From NCBI GenBank assembly GCA_016185015.1, contig JACPOI010000036.1:124001-188000 (forward strand): DNA of 64,000 nucleotides, written 5' to 3'. The DNA comes from Burkholderiales bacterium (GTDB taxonomy: Bacteria > Pseudomonadota > Gammaproteobacteria > Burkholderiales > Burkholderiaceae_C). The notes under the pieces were generated by a model. It was given only the letters and a program-made list of their open reading frames with translations, was not told where the DNA came from and searched no databases. Below are positions 47,778 through 57,921 of this stretch, piece after piece; the stretch's first letter is position 1, and the number at the start of each line of letters is the position of its first letter. The position numbers and the translations under genes are program-made.

Positions 47778-48695
47778 TTACTCGAAGGCGCCCTGGTCGC
47801 GTTCGTCGCCGTTGCCGTTCCCGTTACCCGACGACAGGCTGAGCTTCTCGGCGTTCTGGCGCGCTTCGGCCTTCTCGCCGGCGCCGGCGAACTTGCTGTA
47901 CTTGTGCAGCAGCGGCACGAGCTGGCCGTAGATGCGAGGGGCACCGGCAAGGCACTCCTTCTGTTCCAGGAAGTCCGACTCGCCGGTGAAGTTGCCCACC
48001 AGGCCACCGGCCTCGGTGACCAGCAGCGAGCCGGCGGCCACGTCCCAGGGGCTCAGGCCGGTCTCGAAGAAACCATCGGTGAAGCCGGCGGCCACATAGG
48101 CCAGGTCCAGCGCGGCGGCACCCGGGCGGCGCAGGCCGGCGGTGCGCTGCATCACGTCGCTCATCATGGCCAGGTAGGCCGGGAAGTTGTCGCCCTGGCG
48201 GAAGGGGAAACCGGTGGAGATCAGGCACTGCGAGAGCTGGGTGCGCTTGCTCACGCGGATGCGGCGCTCGTTCATGTAGGCGCCGCGGCCCTTGGTGGCC
48301 GTGAAGAGGTCGTTGCGCGAGGGGTCATAGATGACGGCCTGCTCGACCTTGCCACGGACGGCCAGCGCGATGCTCACGCAATAGACCGGGAAGCCGTGGA
48401 TGAAGTTGGTGGTGCCGTCCAGCGGGTCGATGATCCAGACGTGGTCCGAATCCTGGGCACCGCGCGTGCGACCCGTTTCCTCGCCCCAGATCGCATGGCC
48501 CGGGTAGGCGGTGAGCAGGGTCTCGATGATGGCCTCTTCGCTGGCGTGATCCACCTCGGTCACAAAGTCGTTCACCTGCTTCTGCGAGACACGCACGGCC
48601 TCGACGTCGAGCGCAGCGCGGTTGATGATGGCGCCGGCGGCGCGGGCGGCCTTGATGGCCACGTTGAGCATGGGGTGCAGATTGGGGGACGACAT
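47778..48695 (-). CDS. suhB: Inositol monophosphatase family protein SuhB
   Basis: 305 residues. Metal-binding motifs of the family are intact: GEETG (Glu), [13 protein letters not shown] and the C-terminal [17 protein letters not shown]. SuhB dephosphorylates inositol-1-phosphate and, in E. coli, joins rRNA antitermination complexes. A low-complexity [12 protein letters not shown] tail of ~35 residues extends beyond the usual end. The start MSSPNLHPM is one choice; [10 protein letters not shown] eight codons later is the conserved beginning. Confidence 0.93.
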   Translation of the reverse strand: MSSPNLHPMLNVAIKAARAAGAIINRAALDVEAVRVSQKQVNDFVTEVDHASEEAIIETLLTAYPGHAIWGEETGRTRGAQDSDHVWIIDPLDGTTNFIHGFPVYCVSIALAVRGKVEQAVIYDPSRNDLFTATKGRGAYMNERRIRVSKRTQLSQCLISTGFPFRQGDNFPAYLAMMSDVMQRTAGLRRPGAAALDLAYVAAGFTDGFFETGLSPWDVAAGSLLVTEAGGLVGNFTGESDFLEQKECLAGAPRIYGQLVPLLHKYSKFAGAGEKAEARQNAEKLSLSSGNGNGNGDERDQGAFE

Positions 48696-48819
48696 AAATT
48701 GTGGAGGCGTTGGGGGCGCGGCCGATGGCGCGGGCCCTGGAAGCTGAAGAGCAGAAAGCCGATCCGGCGATGCGGGCGGCGACAATAGGGCCAGATTTTA
48801 CCCGCACTGCCCGTTTTCC

Positions 48820-49578
48820 ATGCAAACCACCGCTTTTCGTACCCGTTTCGTGCTGATCCAGACCAGCCATGCCGGCAATGTGGGCGCCGCCGCACGCGCC
48901 ATCAAGGTCATGGGCTTCGACGAGCTGGTGCTGGTGGCACCGCGCTGGGCCAATGTGCTGCGGCGCGAGGAAACCATCCAGCGCGCCAGCGGGGCGCTGG
49001 ACGTGCTGGAAAACGCCCGCATCGTCGAGACCTTGGACGAGGCCCTGGACGGCATGACCCACCTGTGCGCCACCGCCATGACCCCGCGCGACTTTGGCCC
49101 GCCCACGCGCGCGCCGCGTGAGCACTTCGCCCAGCTGGTGCAGACGGCCACGCCCGAGGCCGGCAGCCAGGGCGTGGCCTTCCTCTTCGGCTCCGAGCGC
49201 TTCGGCATGCGCAACGAGGATGTCTACCGCTGCCACGTGGCCCTGAGCATCCCGACCAACCCGAAGTTCGGCTCGCTCAACCTGGCCTCGGCCCTGCAGG
49301 TCATTGCCTATGAATGGCGCCTGGCGCTGGGCGGGTTCGCGGTCCAGGAGGCCACGGCCCCGGTCGTGCGAGCCGATGCGCCCCAGGTGGCCGGTTTGCT
49401 GGCCCACCTGGAACAGGCCCTGGTGGCCGTGAATTTCCTCGACCCCGAAGCGCCCAAGAAGCTGATGCCGCGCCTCAACAGCCTGTTCAACCGTGCGGAC
49501 CTCACGCAGGAGGAAATCCATATCCTCAGAGGTGTCGCCAAGGCCATGCTGGAGACGGCCGAGAAGGCAAAGCGATAA
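48820..49578 (+). CDS. trmJ: tRNA (cytidine/uridine-2'-O-)-methyltransferase TrmJ-like
   Basis: 252 residues. SPOUT methyltransferase signatures: FVLIQTSHAGNVGAAARAIKVMGF at the N-terminus, LFGSERFGMRNEDVYRC in the middle and IPTNPKFGSLNLASALQV in the knot. This is the TrmJ pattern, which 2'-O-methylates position 32 of tRNA using SAM. The C-terminal extension is helical. Divergent from suhB, ten bases before cysE in the same direction. Confidence 0.9.
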   Translation: MQTTAFRTRFVLIQTSHAGNVGAAARAIKVMGFDELVLVAPRWANVLRREETIQRASGALDVLENARIVETLDEALDGMTHLCATAMTPRDFGPPTRAPREHFAQLVQTATPEAGSQGVAFLFGSERFGMRNEDVYRCHVALSIPTNPKFGSLNLASALQVIAYEWRLALGGFAVQEATAPVVRADAPQVAGLLAHLEQALVAVNFLDPEAPKKLMPRLNSLFNRADLTQEEIHILRGVAKAMLETAEKAKR

Positions 49579-49587
49579 ACTGCTTAC

Positions 49588-50361
49588 ATGTTCTCCCGCC
49601 TCCGCTCCGACATCCAGTGCATCCTCGACCGCGACCCGGCCGCCCGCAGCGCCTGGGAGGTGCTGACCTGCTACCCCGGCCTGCACGCCATCGTGATGCA
49701 CCGCTGGGGCCACTGGTGCTGGACCCACGGCCTGAAGTGGCTGGGGCGGTTCATCTCGCACATCGGCCGCTGGCTCACGGGCATCGAGATCCACCCCGGC
49801 GCCAAGATCGGCGAGCGTGTGTTCATCGACCACGGCATGGGCGTGGTGATCGGCGAGACCGCCGAGGTGGGCGACGGCTGCACCATCTACCACGGCGTCA
49901 CGCTGGGCGGCACCTCGCTCTACAAGGGCGCCAAGCGCCATCCCACATTGGGCCGCGACGTGGTGGTGAGCGCGGGTGCCAAGGTGCTCGGCGGCTTTGA
50001 AGTGGGCGACGGCGCCAAGATCGGCAGCAATGCGGTGGTGATCAAGCCGGTGCCCGCGGGCGCCACGGCCGTGGGCATTCCCGCGCGCATCATCCCGTCC
50101 AAGACCGGCGAGAGCGCCGACGTGACGGCGCCGCAGAACAAGTTCTCGGCCTACGGCATCACGCTGGAGGACGATCCGCTGAGCCAGGCCATGAAGGGCC
50201 TGATCGACAACGCGGGCTCGCAGGAGCACCAGATCGCCCTGTTGTGGCAGGCCATCGAGAAGCTGTCCTCGGGCAAGTCGATGTCCGATTGCGTGCCCGG
50301 TGACGCCGCGCGCGAAGAGAACTTCGAAAAAGACAAGCTCAACCAGCTGGTCGGCAAGTAG
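49588..50361 (+). CDS. cysE: Serine O-acetyltransferase CysE
   Basis: 257 residues. Makes O-acetylserine from serine and acetyl-CoA, the first step of cysteine synthesis. The left-handed beta-helix is clear: [40 protein letters not shown], with catalytic His in DHGMG and YHGV. A C-terminal extension of ~75 residues follows the helix end at IPARI, longer than in the short E. coli type. Ten bases after the trmJ-like gene. Confidence 0.95.
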   Translation: MFSRLRSDIQCILDRDPAARSAWEVLTCYPGLHAIVMHRWGHWCWTHGLKWLGRFISHIGRWLTGIEIHPGAKIGERVFIDHGMGVVIGETAEVGDGCTIYHGVTLGGTSLYKGAKRHPTLGRDVVVSAGAKVLGGFEVGDGAKIGSNAVVIKPVPAGATAVGIPARIIPSKTGESADVTAPQNKFSAYGITLEDDPLSQAMKGLIDNAGSQEHQIALLWQAIEKLSSGKSMSDCVPGDAAREENFEKDKLNQLVGK

Positions 50362-50370
50362 GCGGCGGCT

Positions 50371-51249
50371 TCAGGTCTTGCTGCCCCAGCGTGCGCCCAG
50401 CACGTTGATGGCCAGCCCGCCCATCACCAGGGCCGCGGCGCCAAGTTTCCAGGCCTGCAGGGGCTCCCCCAGCAACAGGGCCGATGAGCCCATGCCGAAG
50501 ACCGGAATCAGCAGCGCCATGGGTGTGATGGTGGCGGCCGGGTGGCGTGCCAGCAGCCAGCCCCAGGCGCCGAAGCCGAACAGGGTGTTGCCCACCGCCT
50601 GCCAGACGATGGCGGCCCAGGCCGCGAGGCTGGCGCGCGGCAGGGCCTCGGTGATGGCGGCCGCCCCTTCGAACCACAGGCTCAGCACCAGCAGGGGCGG
50701 GACGGCAAAGACCGAACTCCAGACCATGAAACCCAGCATGTCGACCTTGCCGATGCTGCGCGCGAGCACGTTGCCGCAGGCCCAGCACAGGGCGCCGCCC
50801 AGGGCCAGGGTCAGGCCCAGCGGCGTGACGTCGGTGTGGGTCTGGTGGAAGCTCTGCCAGGCGATCAGCGCAAAACCCAGCGTGGCCAGGGCCAGGCCGC
50901 CGAACTGCAGGCGTGGCATGCGCTCGTGCTGCAGCCAGGCCACCAGCAGCAAGGTCATGAAGACCTGCGACTGCATCAGCAGCGAGGCCAGGCCCGGCGA
51001 CACATCGTTGCGCATGGCCAGGAAGAGCAGGCCGAACATGAAGCCTATGAAGACTCCGTAGCTCACCAGATAGCGCCAGGCCACGGCCGGGCGCTTGATG
51101 AAAAGCAGCCAGGGCAGGGCGCTGAGTGCAAAACGCAGGGTGGCCAGCAGTAGCGGCGGCAGTTCGGTCAGGCCGAACTTGATGACCACGAAGTTGGTGC
51201 CCCAGACCGCGACCACGGCCAGCGCGAGCAGGAGGTGCGAGACGGGCAC
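50371..51249 (-). CDS. EamA/DMT superfamily transporter
   Basis: 292 residues from a GTG four bases after the mogA stop (VPVSHLLLALAVVAVWG). Ten helices in two EamA repeats; the first repeat holds WGTNFVVIKFGL and the second GALCWACGNVLARSIGKVD. Exporters of this type move amino acids or metabolites. Close linkage to cysE on the other strand (10 bp between stops) hints at a cysteine-pathway metabolite, but this is weak. A longer start at 51336 would overlap mogA. Confidence 0.88.
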   Translation of the reverse strand: MPVSHLLLALAVVAVWGTNFVVIKFGLTELPPLLLATLRFALSALPWLLFIKRPAVAWRYLVSYGVFIGFMFGLLFLAMRNDVSPGLASLLMQSQVFMTLLLVAWLQHERMPRLQFGGLALATLGFALIAWQSFHQTHTDVTPLGLTLALGGALCWACGNVLARSIGKVDMLGFMVWSSVFAVPPLLVLSLWFEGAAAITEALPRASLAAWAAIVWQAVGNTLFGFGAWGWLLARHPAATITPMALLIPVFGMGSSALLLGEPLQAWKLGAAALVMGGLAINVLGARWGSKT

Positions 51250-51253
51250 GGAC

Positions 51254-51850
51254 TCAGCCGTTTTTCGGCGGGCGGATGGCCGACTTGGGACGGAAGGCCT
51301 TGCAGACTTCGTCGTTGGTTTCCATGTAGGGGCCACCGATCAGGTCCACGCAGTAGGGCACGGCAGCGAAGATGCCGGCCACGATGGATTGGCCCTCGGC
51401 GTCCTTCAGGCCCTCCAATGTTTCCTGGATGGATTTGGGTTGGCCCGGCAGGTTGATGATCAACGATTGGTCGCGGATCACCGCCACCTGGCGGGAGAGG
51501 ATGGCCGTGGGCACGAACTTCAGGCTGATCTGGCGCATCTGCTCGCCAAACCCCGGCATCTCCTTGTGCGCCACGGCCAGCGTGGCTTCGGGCGTCACGT
51601 CGCGCAGCGCCGGGCCGGTGCCGCCGGTGGTCAGCACCAGGGAGCAACCGGCGTTCACCAGATCGATCAGCGTGGCGCTGATGCGGTCTGTTTCATCGGG
51701 GATCAGGCGGGGCTCGAAGCTGATGGGGTTCTTGAGCGCGCGCGTGAGCCACGCTTGCAGGGCAGGCAGGCCCTTGTCTTCATAAACGCCGGTCGAGGCG
51801 CGGTCGCTGATGGAGACGATGCCGATCTTGATGGGGTCAAAGTCACTCAT
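51254..51850 (-). CDS. mogA: Molybdopterin adenylyltransferase MogA
   Basis: 198 residues from MSDFDPIKIGIVSISDRAS. MogA signatures: LVLTTGGTGPALRDVTPEAT and LSRQVAVIRDQSLIINLPGQPKSIQETL. Adenylylates molybdopterin before Mo insertion by MoeA. It overlaps the darP stop by eight bases, so the two are co-transcribed, and is followed closely by the EamA gene. Confidence 0.93.
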   Translation of the reverse strand: MSDFDPIKIGIVSISDRASTGVYEDKGLPALQAWLTRALKNPISFEPRLIPDETDRISATLIDLVNAGCSLVLTTGGTGPALRDVTPEATLAVAHKEMPGFGEQMRQISLKFVPTAILSRQVAVIRDQSLIINLPGQPKSIQETLEGLKDAEGQSIVAGIFAAVPYCVDLIGGPYMETNDEVCKAFRPKSAIRPPKNG

Positions 51851-52505
51851 CGTCGGCTCCGGTCTCGGGGGCGTCGTCATCCTCGGCGTCGACCGAGGCT
51901 AGCAGCTCGCGTACCAGCTGGAAGACCTCTCGATAGGCGCGGCCCTGGCGCGGGGCCAGGCCTTGCGAGACGGCGGCCTTGTCGGCGGGGATGGCGTCCT
52001 TGCGGGCCTGGCGCACCAGGGCGCGCAGCTGCTGGGTGTCGGTCTGCGGGAAATCCTTGATCCAGGCGGCCACGGCCTCGTCGTCGGCAATCAGGCGGTC
52101 GCGCCATTGCTCGGCGGTGTGCAGCAGGGCGGTCTCGCGGGCCGAGGGCATGTGCTGCTCGACCAGGGCGGCGCGCGCGGCGTCCAGCACGGTGGGGTCG
52201 AGCTGGCGCATGAGCTTGCCGACGAACTGCATCTGGCGGCGCTTGCCCTCGAAGTTGGTGATGCGCTTGGCCTCGGCCATGGCCTCCAGCAGCTTGTCCG
52301 GCAGCTCCAGCTTGGTCAGCAGGTCGGCGCGCAGGTTCAGCAGGGATTCGCCCAGCTTCTGCAGCTCGGTGCTCTCGCGCTTGAGATCGGTACGGCTGAC
52401 GTCGGTGTCGCCCCGGAGCTCGCGCTTGAGCTCCAGGTCGAGTTCGCTGCCTTCGGCGACGAACTGGCCTTTGACGTAATAGCCTTTTTTGGGTTTGCGG
52501 GACAT
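51843..52505 (-). CDS. darP: Ribosome-associated protein DarP (YjgA/DUF615)
   Basis: 220 residues from MSRKPKKGYYVKGQFVAEG. The helical pattern SRTDLKRESTELQKLGESLLNL and ITNFEGKRRQMQFVGKLMRQLD is diagnostic of DUF615, named DarP for its role in late 50S maturation. The C-terminus is acidic (DAEDDDAPETGADDE). The gene is divergent from pmbA, the usual partner beside it in proteobacteria. Confidence 0.94.
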   Translation of the reverse strand: MSRKPKKGYYVKGQFVAEGSELDLELKRELRGDTDVSRTDLKRESTELQKLGESLLNLRADLLTKLELPDKLLEAMAEAKRITNFEGKRRQMQFVGKLMRQLDPTVLDAARAALVEQHMPSARETALLHTAEQWRDRLIADDEAVAAWIKDFPQTDTQQLRALVRQARKDAIPADKAAVSQGLAPRQGRAYREVFQLVRELLASVDAEDDDAPETGADDE

Positions 52506-52567
52506 GTGTGGGGTGAATTCGTTATGCCGCAATGCCTGCGTACACGGGCAAGTATCATAGCCTTGCC

Positions 52568-53947
52568 ATGAATAAACCCGATCCTCGCGCCGAAAGCGGC
52601 TTCAGCTACAGCCGTGCCTATTTCGAAGAACTCGTGGACGCCGCGCTGGCGCACGCCAAAAAGCTCGGCGCCACCGATGCGGGGGCCGAGGCCTCCGAGG
52701 GCTGCGGCCTGAGCGTCTCGGTGCGCAAGGGCGAGCTGGAGAACGTGGAGCGCAACCGCGACAAGTCACTGGGCGTGACCGTCTACCTGGGCCAGCGCCG
52801 CGGCAATGCCAGCACCTCCGATTTCTCCCGTGCCGCCATCGAGCAGACCGTACAGGCGGCCTATGACATCGCGCGTTTCACAGCCGAAGACCCGGTGGCC
52901 GGCCTGCCCGACGCCGAAGACATCGCCTCGCAGGCCGACACGCAGCGTGAGCTGGACCTCTTCCACCCCTGGAATATCGACAGCGCCCAGGCCGCCGAAC
53001 TGGCACGCGCCACCGAGGCCGCGGCCTTTGCGACCGACAAGCGCATCACCAACAGCGAAGGTGCTGCGGTGTCGGCCCAGCAGTCGCATTTCTTCAGCGC
53101 GCACACGCGCGGTTTCCGCGGGGGTTACCCCAGTTCGCGCCACTCCATCTCGGTCTCGCCGATTGCCGGCAAGGGCGCCGGCATGCAGCGTGACTACTGG
53201 TACAGCTCGCACCGCCACCCGGAAGACCTGGCCCTGCCCGACGCCATCGGCCGCTACGCGGCCGAGCGCGCGCTCAGCCGCCTGAAGTCGCGCAAGATCA
53301 GCACCCGCGAAGTGCCGGTGCTGTTCGAGTCGCCGCTGGCTGCCGGCCTGCTGGGGGCGCTGGTGCAGGCCCTGAGCGGTGGCGCCCTGTACCGCAAGAG
53401 CTCCTTCCTGCTCGACTCGCTGGGCCAGCAGGTGCTGCCCGCGCACATCGACCTGCTGGAAGATCCTTTCCTGCTGCGCGGCAAGGGCAGCTCGCCTTTC
53501 GACGAGGAGGGTGTCAAGGTCCAGCCGCGCTCGGTCATCAACGCCGGCCGCGTGCAGGGTTATTTCCTGAGCAGCTACTCGGCGCGCAAGCTGGGCATGA
53601 AAACCACGGGCAATGCCGGCGGTTCGCACAACCTGATCCTGAGTTCGCGCCAGACCAAGGCGGGCGACGACCTGGACGCCATGCTGAAGAAGCTGGGCAC
53701 CGGCCTCTTCGTGACCGAACTGATGGGTCAGGGCGTGAACTACGTGACGGGCGACTACTCGCGCGGCGCCAGCGGTTTCTGGGTGGAGAAGGGCCGCATC
53801 GCCTACCCGGTGGAAGAGATCACCATTGCCGGCAATATGAAGGACATGCTCATGGGCATCACGGCCGTGGGGGCCGATGCCTACAACTACGGCGCCAAGA
53901 CCGTGGGCTCCATCCTCATCAACCGGATGAAGGTGGCGGGCAGCTGA
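52568..53947 (+). CDS. pmbA: TldE/PmbA family metalloprotease-like subunit
   Basis: 459 residues. Features of PmbA/TldE: RNRDKSLGVTVYLGQRRG, TNSEGAAVSAQQSHFFSAHTRGF, then LFESPLAAGLLGALVQALSGGALYRKSSFL and GNAGGSHNLILS. With TldD it forms a heterodimeric protease that degrades peptides and unfolded chains; the Zn site lies on TldD, which is not in this window. Divergent from darP with a 62-bp intergenic region. Confidence 0.94.
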   Translation: MNKPDPRAESGFSYSRAYFEELVDAALAHAKKLGATDAGAEASEGCGLSVSVRKGELENVERNRDKSLGVTVYLGQRRGNASTSDFSRAAIEQTVQAAYDIARFTAEDPVAGLPDAEDIASQADTQRELDLFHPWNIDSAQAAELARATEAAAFATDKRITNSEGAAVSAQQSHFFSAHTRGFRGGYPSSRHSISVSPIAGKGAGMQRDYWYSSHRHPEDLALPDAIGRYAAERALSRLKSRKISTREVPVLFESPLAAGLLGALVQALSGGALYRKSSFLLDSLGQQVLPAHIDLLEDPFLLRGKGSSPFDEEGVKVQPRSVINAGRVQGYFLSSYSARKLGMKTTGNAGGSHNLILSSRQTKAGDDLDAMLKKLGTGLFVTELMGQGVNYVTGDYSRGASGFWVEKGRIAYPVEEITIAGNMKDMLMGITAVGADAYNYGAKTVGSILINRMKVAGS

Positions 53948-53951
53948 GGCC

Positions 53952-54200
53952 ATGGGCACCCAGGGACCGATCAAGTGGGCGCGCCTGTTTCAGCCGCGCC
54001 ATCCGCTGTTCTGGATGATCATGGCGCTCAATGGCCTGTCGGCCGTGCTCTCGTGGATTGTCCAGAGCAAGCCGCTGAACAATCTGGGATTGGGCCTGGT
54101 CCTGCTGTTCCTGATCGGCAATGCCGTGGTCAGCATGTGGTTGGGCTGGCGCCTGCTGCGCGAAACCCCGCCGGCTGACGACGCCACGTCCGGACGCTGA
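53952..54200 (+). CDS. Small membrane protein (82 aa)
   Basis: Starts four bases after the pmbA stop, so it is co-transcribed. Two hydrophobic helices (FWMIMALNGLSAVLSWIV and LGLGLVLLFLIGNAVVSMWLGWRLL) are joined by a short polar turn; both ends would face the cytoplasm by the positive-inside rule (KWARLFQPRH, RLLRE). Function not recognised. Confidence 0.72.
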   Translation: MGTQGPIKWARLFQPRHPLFWMIMALNGLSAVLSWIVQSKPLNNLGLGLVLLFLIGNAVVSMWLGWRLLRETPPADDATSGR

Positions 54201-54245
54201 GCGGCGACCGCCGGCCGGCGTGCTGCGCCGCCCAGGCGCTGCTTC

Positions 54246-55199
54246 TTATTCGAGCTGGATCTTGGCCTCGGTCACCACGGCCTTCCAGCGGGTGCGTTCC
54301 TGGTTGAAGAACTTGTCCTGCTCATCGGGGCTCATGGTCACGACTTCGGCGCCCTGGGCGGTCAGACGGCTGCGTACGTCGGGGCTGCGGATGACCTGGA
54401 TCAGGGCGGCGTTGAGCCTGTCCACCACCGCCTTGGGCGTACCGGTGGGCACCAGCACCCCTTGCCAGGTTCCCGATTCAAAACCCTTCAGGCCCTGCTC
54501 GGCCAGCGTGGGGATGTTGGCCACCAGGGGCATGCGCGTGGCCTTGGAGATGCCCAGCACCTTGAGCTTGCCGCTCTGCACATGGGGCAGGGTGGCCAGC
54601 ATGCCGTTCATGGTGACCTGGGTCTGGCCGGCGATGGTGTCGGTCACGGCCTGCACGCCGCCCTTGTAGGGGATGAAGGCCCACTCGGCGCCGCTGGCGC
54701 GCTGCACGGACACGCCCGCGAGGTGCGGTGCGCTGCCCGTGGCGGTGACGGCGAAATTGAGCTGCGACTTCCTGGACAGGGCCACGAGCTCCTTGAGATT
54801 GTTGGCCGGCACCGAGGGGTGAACCACCAGCATGTGCGGCGAGTAGGCCAGCATGGTCACGCCGCGCAGGTCCTTGGAAGGGTCGAAGGGCAGCTTGTAG
54901 ATCGAGGGGCTGATGGCCAGCGCGCCGGTGTCGCACAGCAGCAGGGTCAGGCCGTCGGCCTTGGACTTGGCCACCAGGTCGGCGCCGAGATTGCCGTTGG
55001 CGCCAGCGCGGTTTTCCACGATCACGGTCTGCTTGAGCAGGTCCGACAGGGGCTGGCTGATCGAGCGCGCGATGATGTCGGAGGAACCGCCGGGCGGGTA
55101 GGGCACGACGATCTTGATGGTGCCGCTCTGGGCGGCAGCGCCCAGGCTGAGGGCCGCGAACAGCGCGGCTAGCCAGGTCTTGCGGAAGGTGGACAGCAT
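54246..55199 (-). CDS. Bug-type (TctC) periplasmic solute receptor
   Basis: 317 residues with a signal peptide (MLSTFRKTWLAALFAALSLGAAAQ) and the tripartite tricarboxylate receptor pattern IKIVVPYPPGGSSDIIARSISQPL, then ENRAGANGNLGADLVAKSKADG. AAGGAAATCACC precedes the ATG. Receptors of this family expand greatly in Burkholderiales, mostly without their own TctAB permease, as here. It sits downstream of garD in the uronate operon, so an aldarate or uronate ligand is plausible. Confidence 0.93.
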   Translation of the reverse strand: MLSTFRKTWLAALFAALSLGAAAQSGTIKIVVPYPPGGSSDIIARSISQPLSDLLKQTVIVENRAGANGNLGADLVAKSKADGLTLLLCDTGALAISPSIYKLPFDPSKDLRGVTMLAYSPHMLVVHPSVPANNLKELVALSRKSQLNFAVTATGSAPHLAGVSVQRASGAEWAFIPYKGGVQAVTDTIAGQTQVTMNGMLATLPHVQSGKLKVLGISKATRMPLVANIPTLAEQGLKGFESGTWQGVLVPTGTPKAVVDRLNAALIQVIRSPDVRSRLTAQGAEVVTMSPDEQDKFFNQERTRWKAVVTEAKIQLE

Positions 55200-55234
55200 G
55201 GTGATTTCCTTGTTTGTGATCACTGGTTCAGTTT

Positions 55235-56806
55235 TCAGGTGACCGGGGCCGGGTTGAACAGCACCAGGGCGTTGTGCAGCTTCCACTGCTCGGCCCAGGT
55301 CTTCTTGCGGCCGCTGGCCACGTCCAGCATCAGCTGGAACAGTTCCCAACCGACTTCCTCGATGGTCTTGTCGCCGTCGGCGATAGTGCCGGCGTTCACG
55401 TCCATGAGGTCGTGCCAGCGGCGCGCCAGGTCGCTGCGGGTGGCGACCTTGATCACCGGGCATTCGGCCAGGCCATAGGGCGTGCCGCGGCCGGTGGTGA
55501 AGACGTGCAGGTTCATGCCGGCGGCCAGTTGCAGCGTGCCGCAGATGAAGTCGCTGGCCGGGGTGGCGGCAAAGGTCAGGCCCGTCTGGCGCAGTTTCTC
55601 GCCGGGGGGCAGCACGCCGGAGATGGGTGAAGAGCCCGACTTGATGATGGAGCCCATGGCCTTTTCCACGATGTTGGACAGGCCGCCCTTCTTGTTGCCG
55701 GGCGTGGTGTTGGCGCTGCGGTCCACGCGACCGCGCTGCAGGTAGGCGTCGTACCAGGCCATCTGCTGGATCATGGCTTCGGCTACCTCGGGGGTGGTGG
55801 CGCGCGAGGTGAGCTGGTCGATGGCGTCGCGCACCTCGGTCACTTCCGAGAACATCACACTGGCGCCGGCACGCACCAGCAGGTCGGTGCAATACCCGAC
55901 GGCGGGGTTGGCGGTGACCCCCGAGAAGGCGTCGCTGCCGCCGCACTGCACGCCCACCACCAGCTCGCTGGCAGGCACGTTGACGCGGCGGCGGGCGTTG
56001 AGTTTTTCGAGGTGATTCTTGGCGGTGCCCATGATGGCATCGATCATGGACATGAAGCCGATGTGCGCCTCGTCCTGCAGGCAGACCACGTCCAGCGCCT
56101 CATTGGCGCCGCGCTGGTCGGTGATGGGGATGCTGCCCGGGGGCAGCAGGCGCTCGGGCTGCAGCTTCTCGCAGCCCAGGCTGACCACCATGACCTCGCC
56201 GCCGAAGTTGGGGTTGAGGCTGATGTTGCGCAGCGTGCGGATCGGAATCTCGGCACCTTCGGCATCGATGGCCACGCCGCAGCCGTACGTGTGTTCCAGG
56301 CCGATCACGTCGTCCACGTTCGGGTACTTCGGCAGCAGCTCGGTCTTGATGCGTTGCACCGCGAAGTCCAGCACGCCTGCCACGCACTGCACGGTGGTGG
56401 TGATGGCCAGGATGTTGCGCGTGCCCACCGAACCATCGGCGTTGCGGTAACCCTCGAAGGTGTAGCCCTCCAGCGGGGCCTGGGGCTCGGGCTTGACCGT
56501 GGCGATGGGCAGGCCTTCGAGCTCGCGCGCCGTGGGCATCTTGAGCAGGCGCTCGTGCACCCAGCTGCCGGCGGGGATGTCCTTCAGGGCGTAGCCGATC
56601 GGGATGCCGTAACGCAGCACGGCGCCATCGGCCGGGATGTCGCGCAGCGCCACCTTGTGGCCCTGGGGCACTTGGTCGCGCAGGGTCGGCCCCGCGGGCA
56701 GCACGGTGCCGGGGGGGAGGCCACCGTCGTTGGCCACGATCGCGACGTTGTCGCGAGCGTGCATGGAGATCAGCAGGGGGCGGCGGGGGGTATCAGCAGC
56801 AGTCAT
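55235..56806 (-). CDS. garD: Galactarate dehydratase GarD
   Basis: 523 residues, the same length as E. coli GarD and similar throughout ([81 protein letters not shown]). Dehydrates meso-galactarate to 5-dehydro-4-deoxyglucarate; the family uses Fe2+ and carries an N-terminal SAF domain. It receives the aldarate made by uronate dehydrogenase and the lactonase, and hands its product to KdgD. Seven bases after the lactonase gene. Confidence 0.96.
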   Translation of the reverse strand: MTAADTPRRPLLISMHARDNVAIVANDGGLPPGTVLPAGPTLRDQVPQGHKVALRDIPADGAVLRYGIPIGYALKDIPAGSWVHERLLKMPTARELEGLPIATVKPEPQAPLEGYTFEGYRNADGSVGTRNILAITTTVQCVAGVLDFAVQRIKTELLPKYPNVDDVIGLEHTYGCGVAIDAEGAEIPIRTLRNISLNPNFGGEVMVVSLGCEKLQPERLLPPGSIPITDQRGANEALDVVCLQDEAHIGFMSMIDAIMGTAKNHLEKLNARRRVNVPASELVVGVQCGGSDAFSGVTANPAVGYCTDLLVRAGASVMFSEVTEVRDAIDQLTSRATTPEVAEAMIQQMAWYDAYLQRGRVDRSANTTPGNKKGGLSNIVEKAMGSIIKSGSSPISGVLPPGEKLRQTGLTFAATPASDFICGTLQLAAGMNLHVFTTGRGTPYGLAECPVIKVATRSDLARRWHDLMDVNAGTIADGDKTIEEVGWELFQLMLDVASGRKKTWAEQWKLHNALVLFNPAPVT

Positions 56807-56813
56807 GGGGTCT

Positions 56814-57893
56814 TCAGAGCAGGTCGATCATCTCTATCCAGTTGGGGCCTTGGCCCAGCGGCAGGCGCGCGCCGGGCGTGAGCAGGCCGCTGTCGCGGTC
56901 GATGCGGTAGAGCGTGACCGCATTCGATAACTGGCCGGCCGCCAGCAGCCACTCGCCCGAAGCATCGATCTGGAAACCGCGCGGCTGCTGTTCGGTGGCC
57001 TGGTGGCCCACCAGGGTCAGCATGCCACTTTCCGCGTCGACGCGCCAGATGGCCAGGGTGCTGGAGGTCCGCTCGCTGGTGTAGAGGAAGCGGCCGTCGG
57101 GGCGCAGGTGCAGGTCGGCTGCCCAGGCCTTGCCGGCAAAGCCCGGGGGCAGGGTGGGCCAGTGCGCACGGCGTGTCAGCGTGCCCTGTTCAGTGTTCAC
57201 GTCGAGCAGTTCCACCGTGGCGTCGAGCTCGCCCAGCAGGTAGGCCTGGCGACCGCCGGCGCGCAACGCCAGGTGGCGTGGGCCGCTGCCGCTGCGCGCC
57301 ACCATGGCGGCGGTGGGGTTGGGTGTGAGCTGTCCGGTGGCCGCGTCAAAGTGCCACTGCATCACCTGGTCGCTGCCGAGGTTGGTGACGTAGAGGTTGC
57401 GGTTGGCAGCGTCGGGGATCGCTGCGTGCGCGTTCTTGCCCGTCGCCAGCACCTGGCGGGCCGGACCGGGTTGGCCGTCGGCCGCCAGCGGCGAGACGCT
57501 GATGCGGTGGCCGCCGTAGGAGGCCGCGAACAGCCAGCGCCCGGTGTGGTCGGTGGCGATGTTGGCCATGCTGTCGGGCAGCGGCGCGCTGCCCAGCGGC
57601 GTCAGCTGGCCGCTGGCCGGGTCGATGCGGAAGGCCAGCACGGTGTAGGGTTCCGAGCGCAGCGCGGCATAGATCACACGCTGGTCGGGGCTGAGCGCCA
57701 GGGGCATCACGGTGCCGCCGACGGGCATGGTCTGCAAGGGGCTCAGGGTGCCCGTGCTGCGGTCCAGCTTGAGCACGCTGATTTCGCGGCTGTCGGCGTT
57801 GGCCACATAGGCCACGGACGTGGTGGAAGCACAGCCTTGCAGCATCAGGACACCCGCGACTGCGGCTCCACAGAGGAGTCGGTGCAAAGACAT
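56814..57893 (-). CDS. Lipoprotein beta-propeller lactonase (Pgl/lactonase family)
   Basis: 359 residues. Lipobox [10 protein letters not shown] gives a predicted lipidated Cys. The body has seven-bladed lactonase features ([68 protein letters not shown]). In this operon the likely job is hydrolysis of galactaro- or glucaro-lactone formed by uronate dehydrogenase. A cell-envelope location is odd for that role, since the dehydrogenase is cytoplasmic, so action on an external sugar lactone is an alternative. Confidence 0.85.
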   Translation of the reverse strand: MSLHRLLCGAAVAGVLMLQGCASTTSVAYVANADSREISVLKLDRSTGTLSPLQTMPVGGTVMPLALSPDQRVIYAALRSEPYTVLAFRIDPASGQLTPLGSAPLPDSMANIATDHTGRWLFAASYGGHRISVSPLAADGQPGPARQVLATGKNAHAAIPDAANRNLYVTNLGSDQVMQWHFDAATGQLTPNPTAAMVARSGSGPRHLALRAGGRQAYLLGELDATVELLDVNTEQGTLTRRAHWPTLPPGFAGKAWAADLHLRPDGRFLYTSERTSSTLAIWRVDAESGMLTLVGHQATEQQPRGFQIDASGEWLLAAGQLSNAVTLYRIDRDSGLLTPGARLPLGQGPNWIEMIDLL

Positions 57894-57921
57894 GGAAGCG
57901 GGCTCCTTGAAGTTTCCGGGT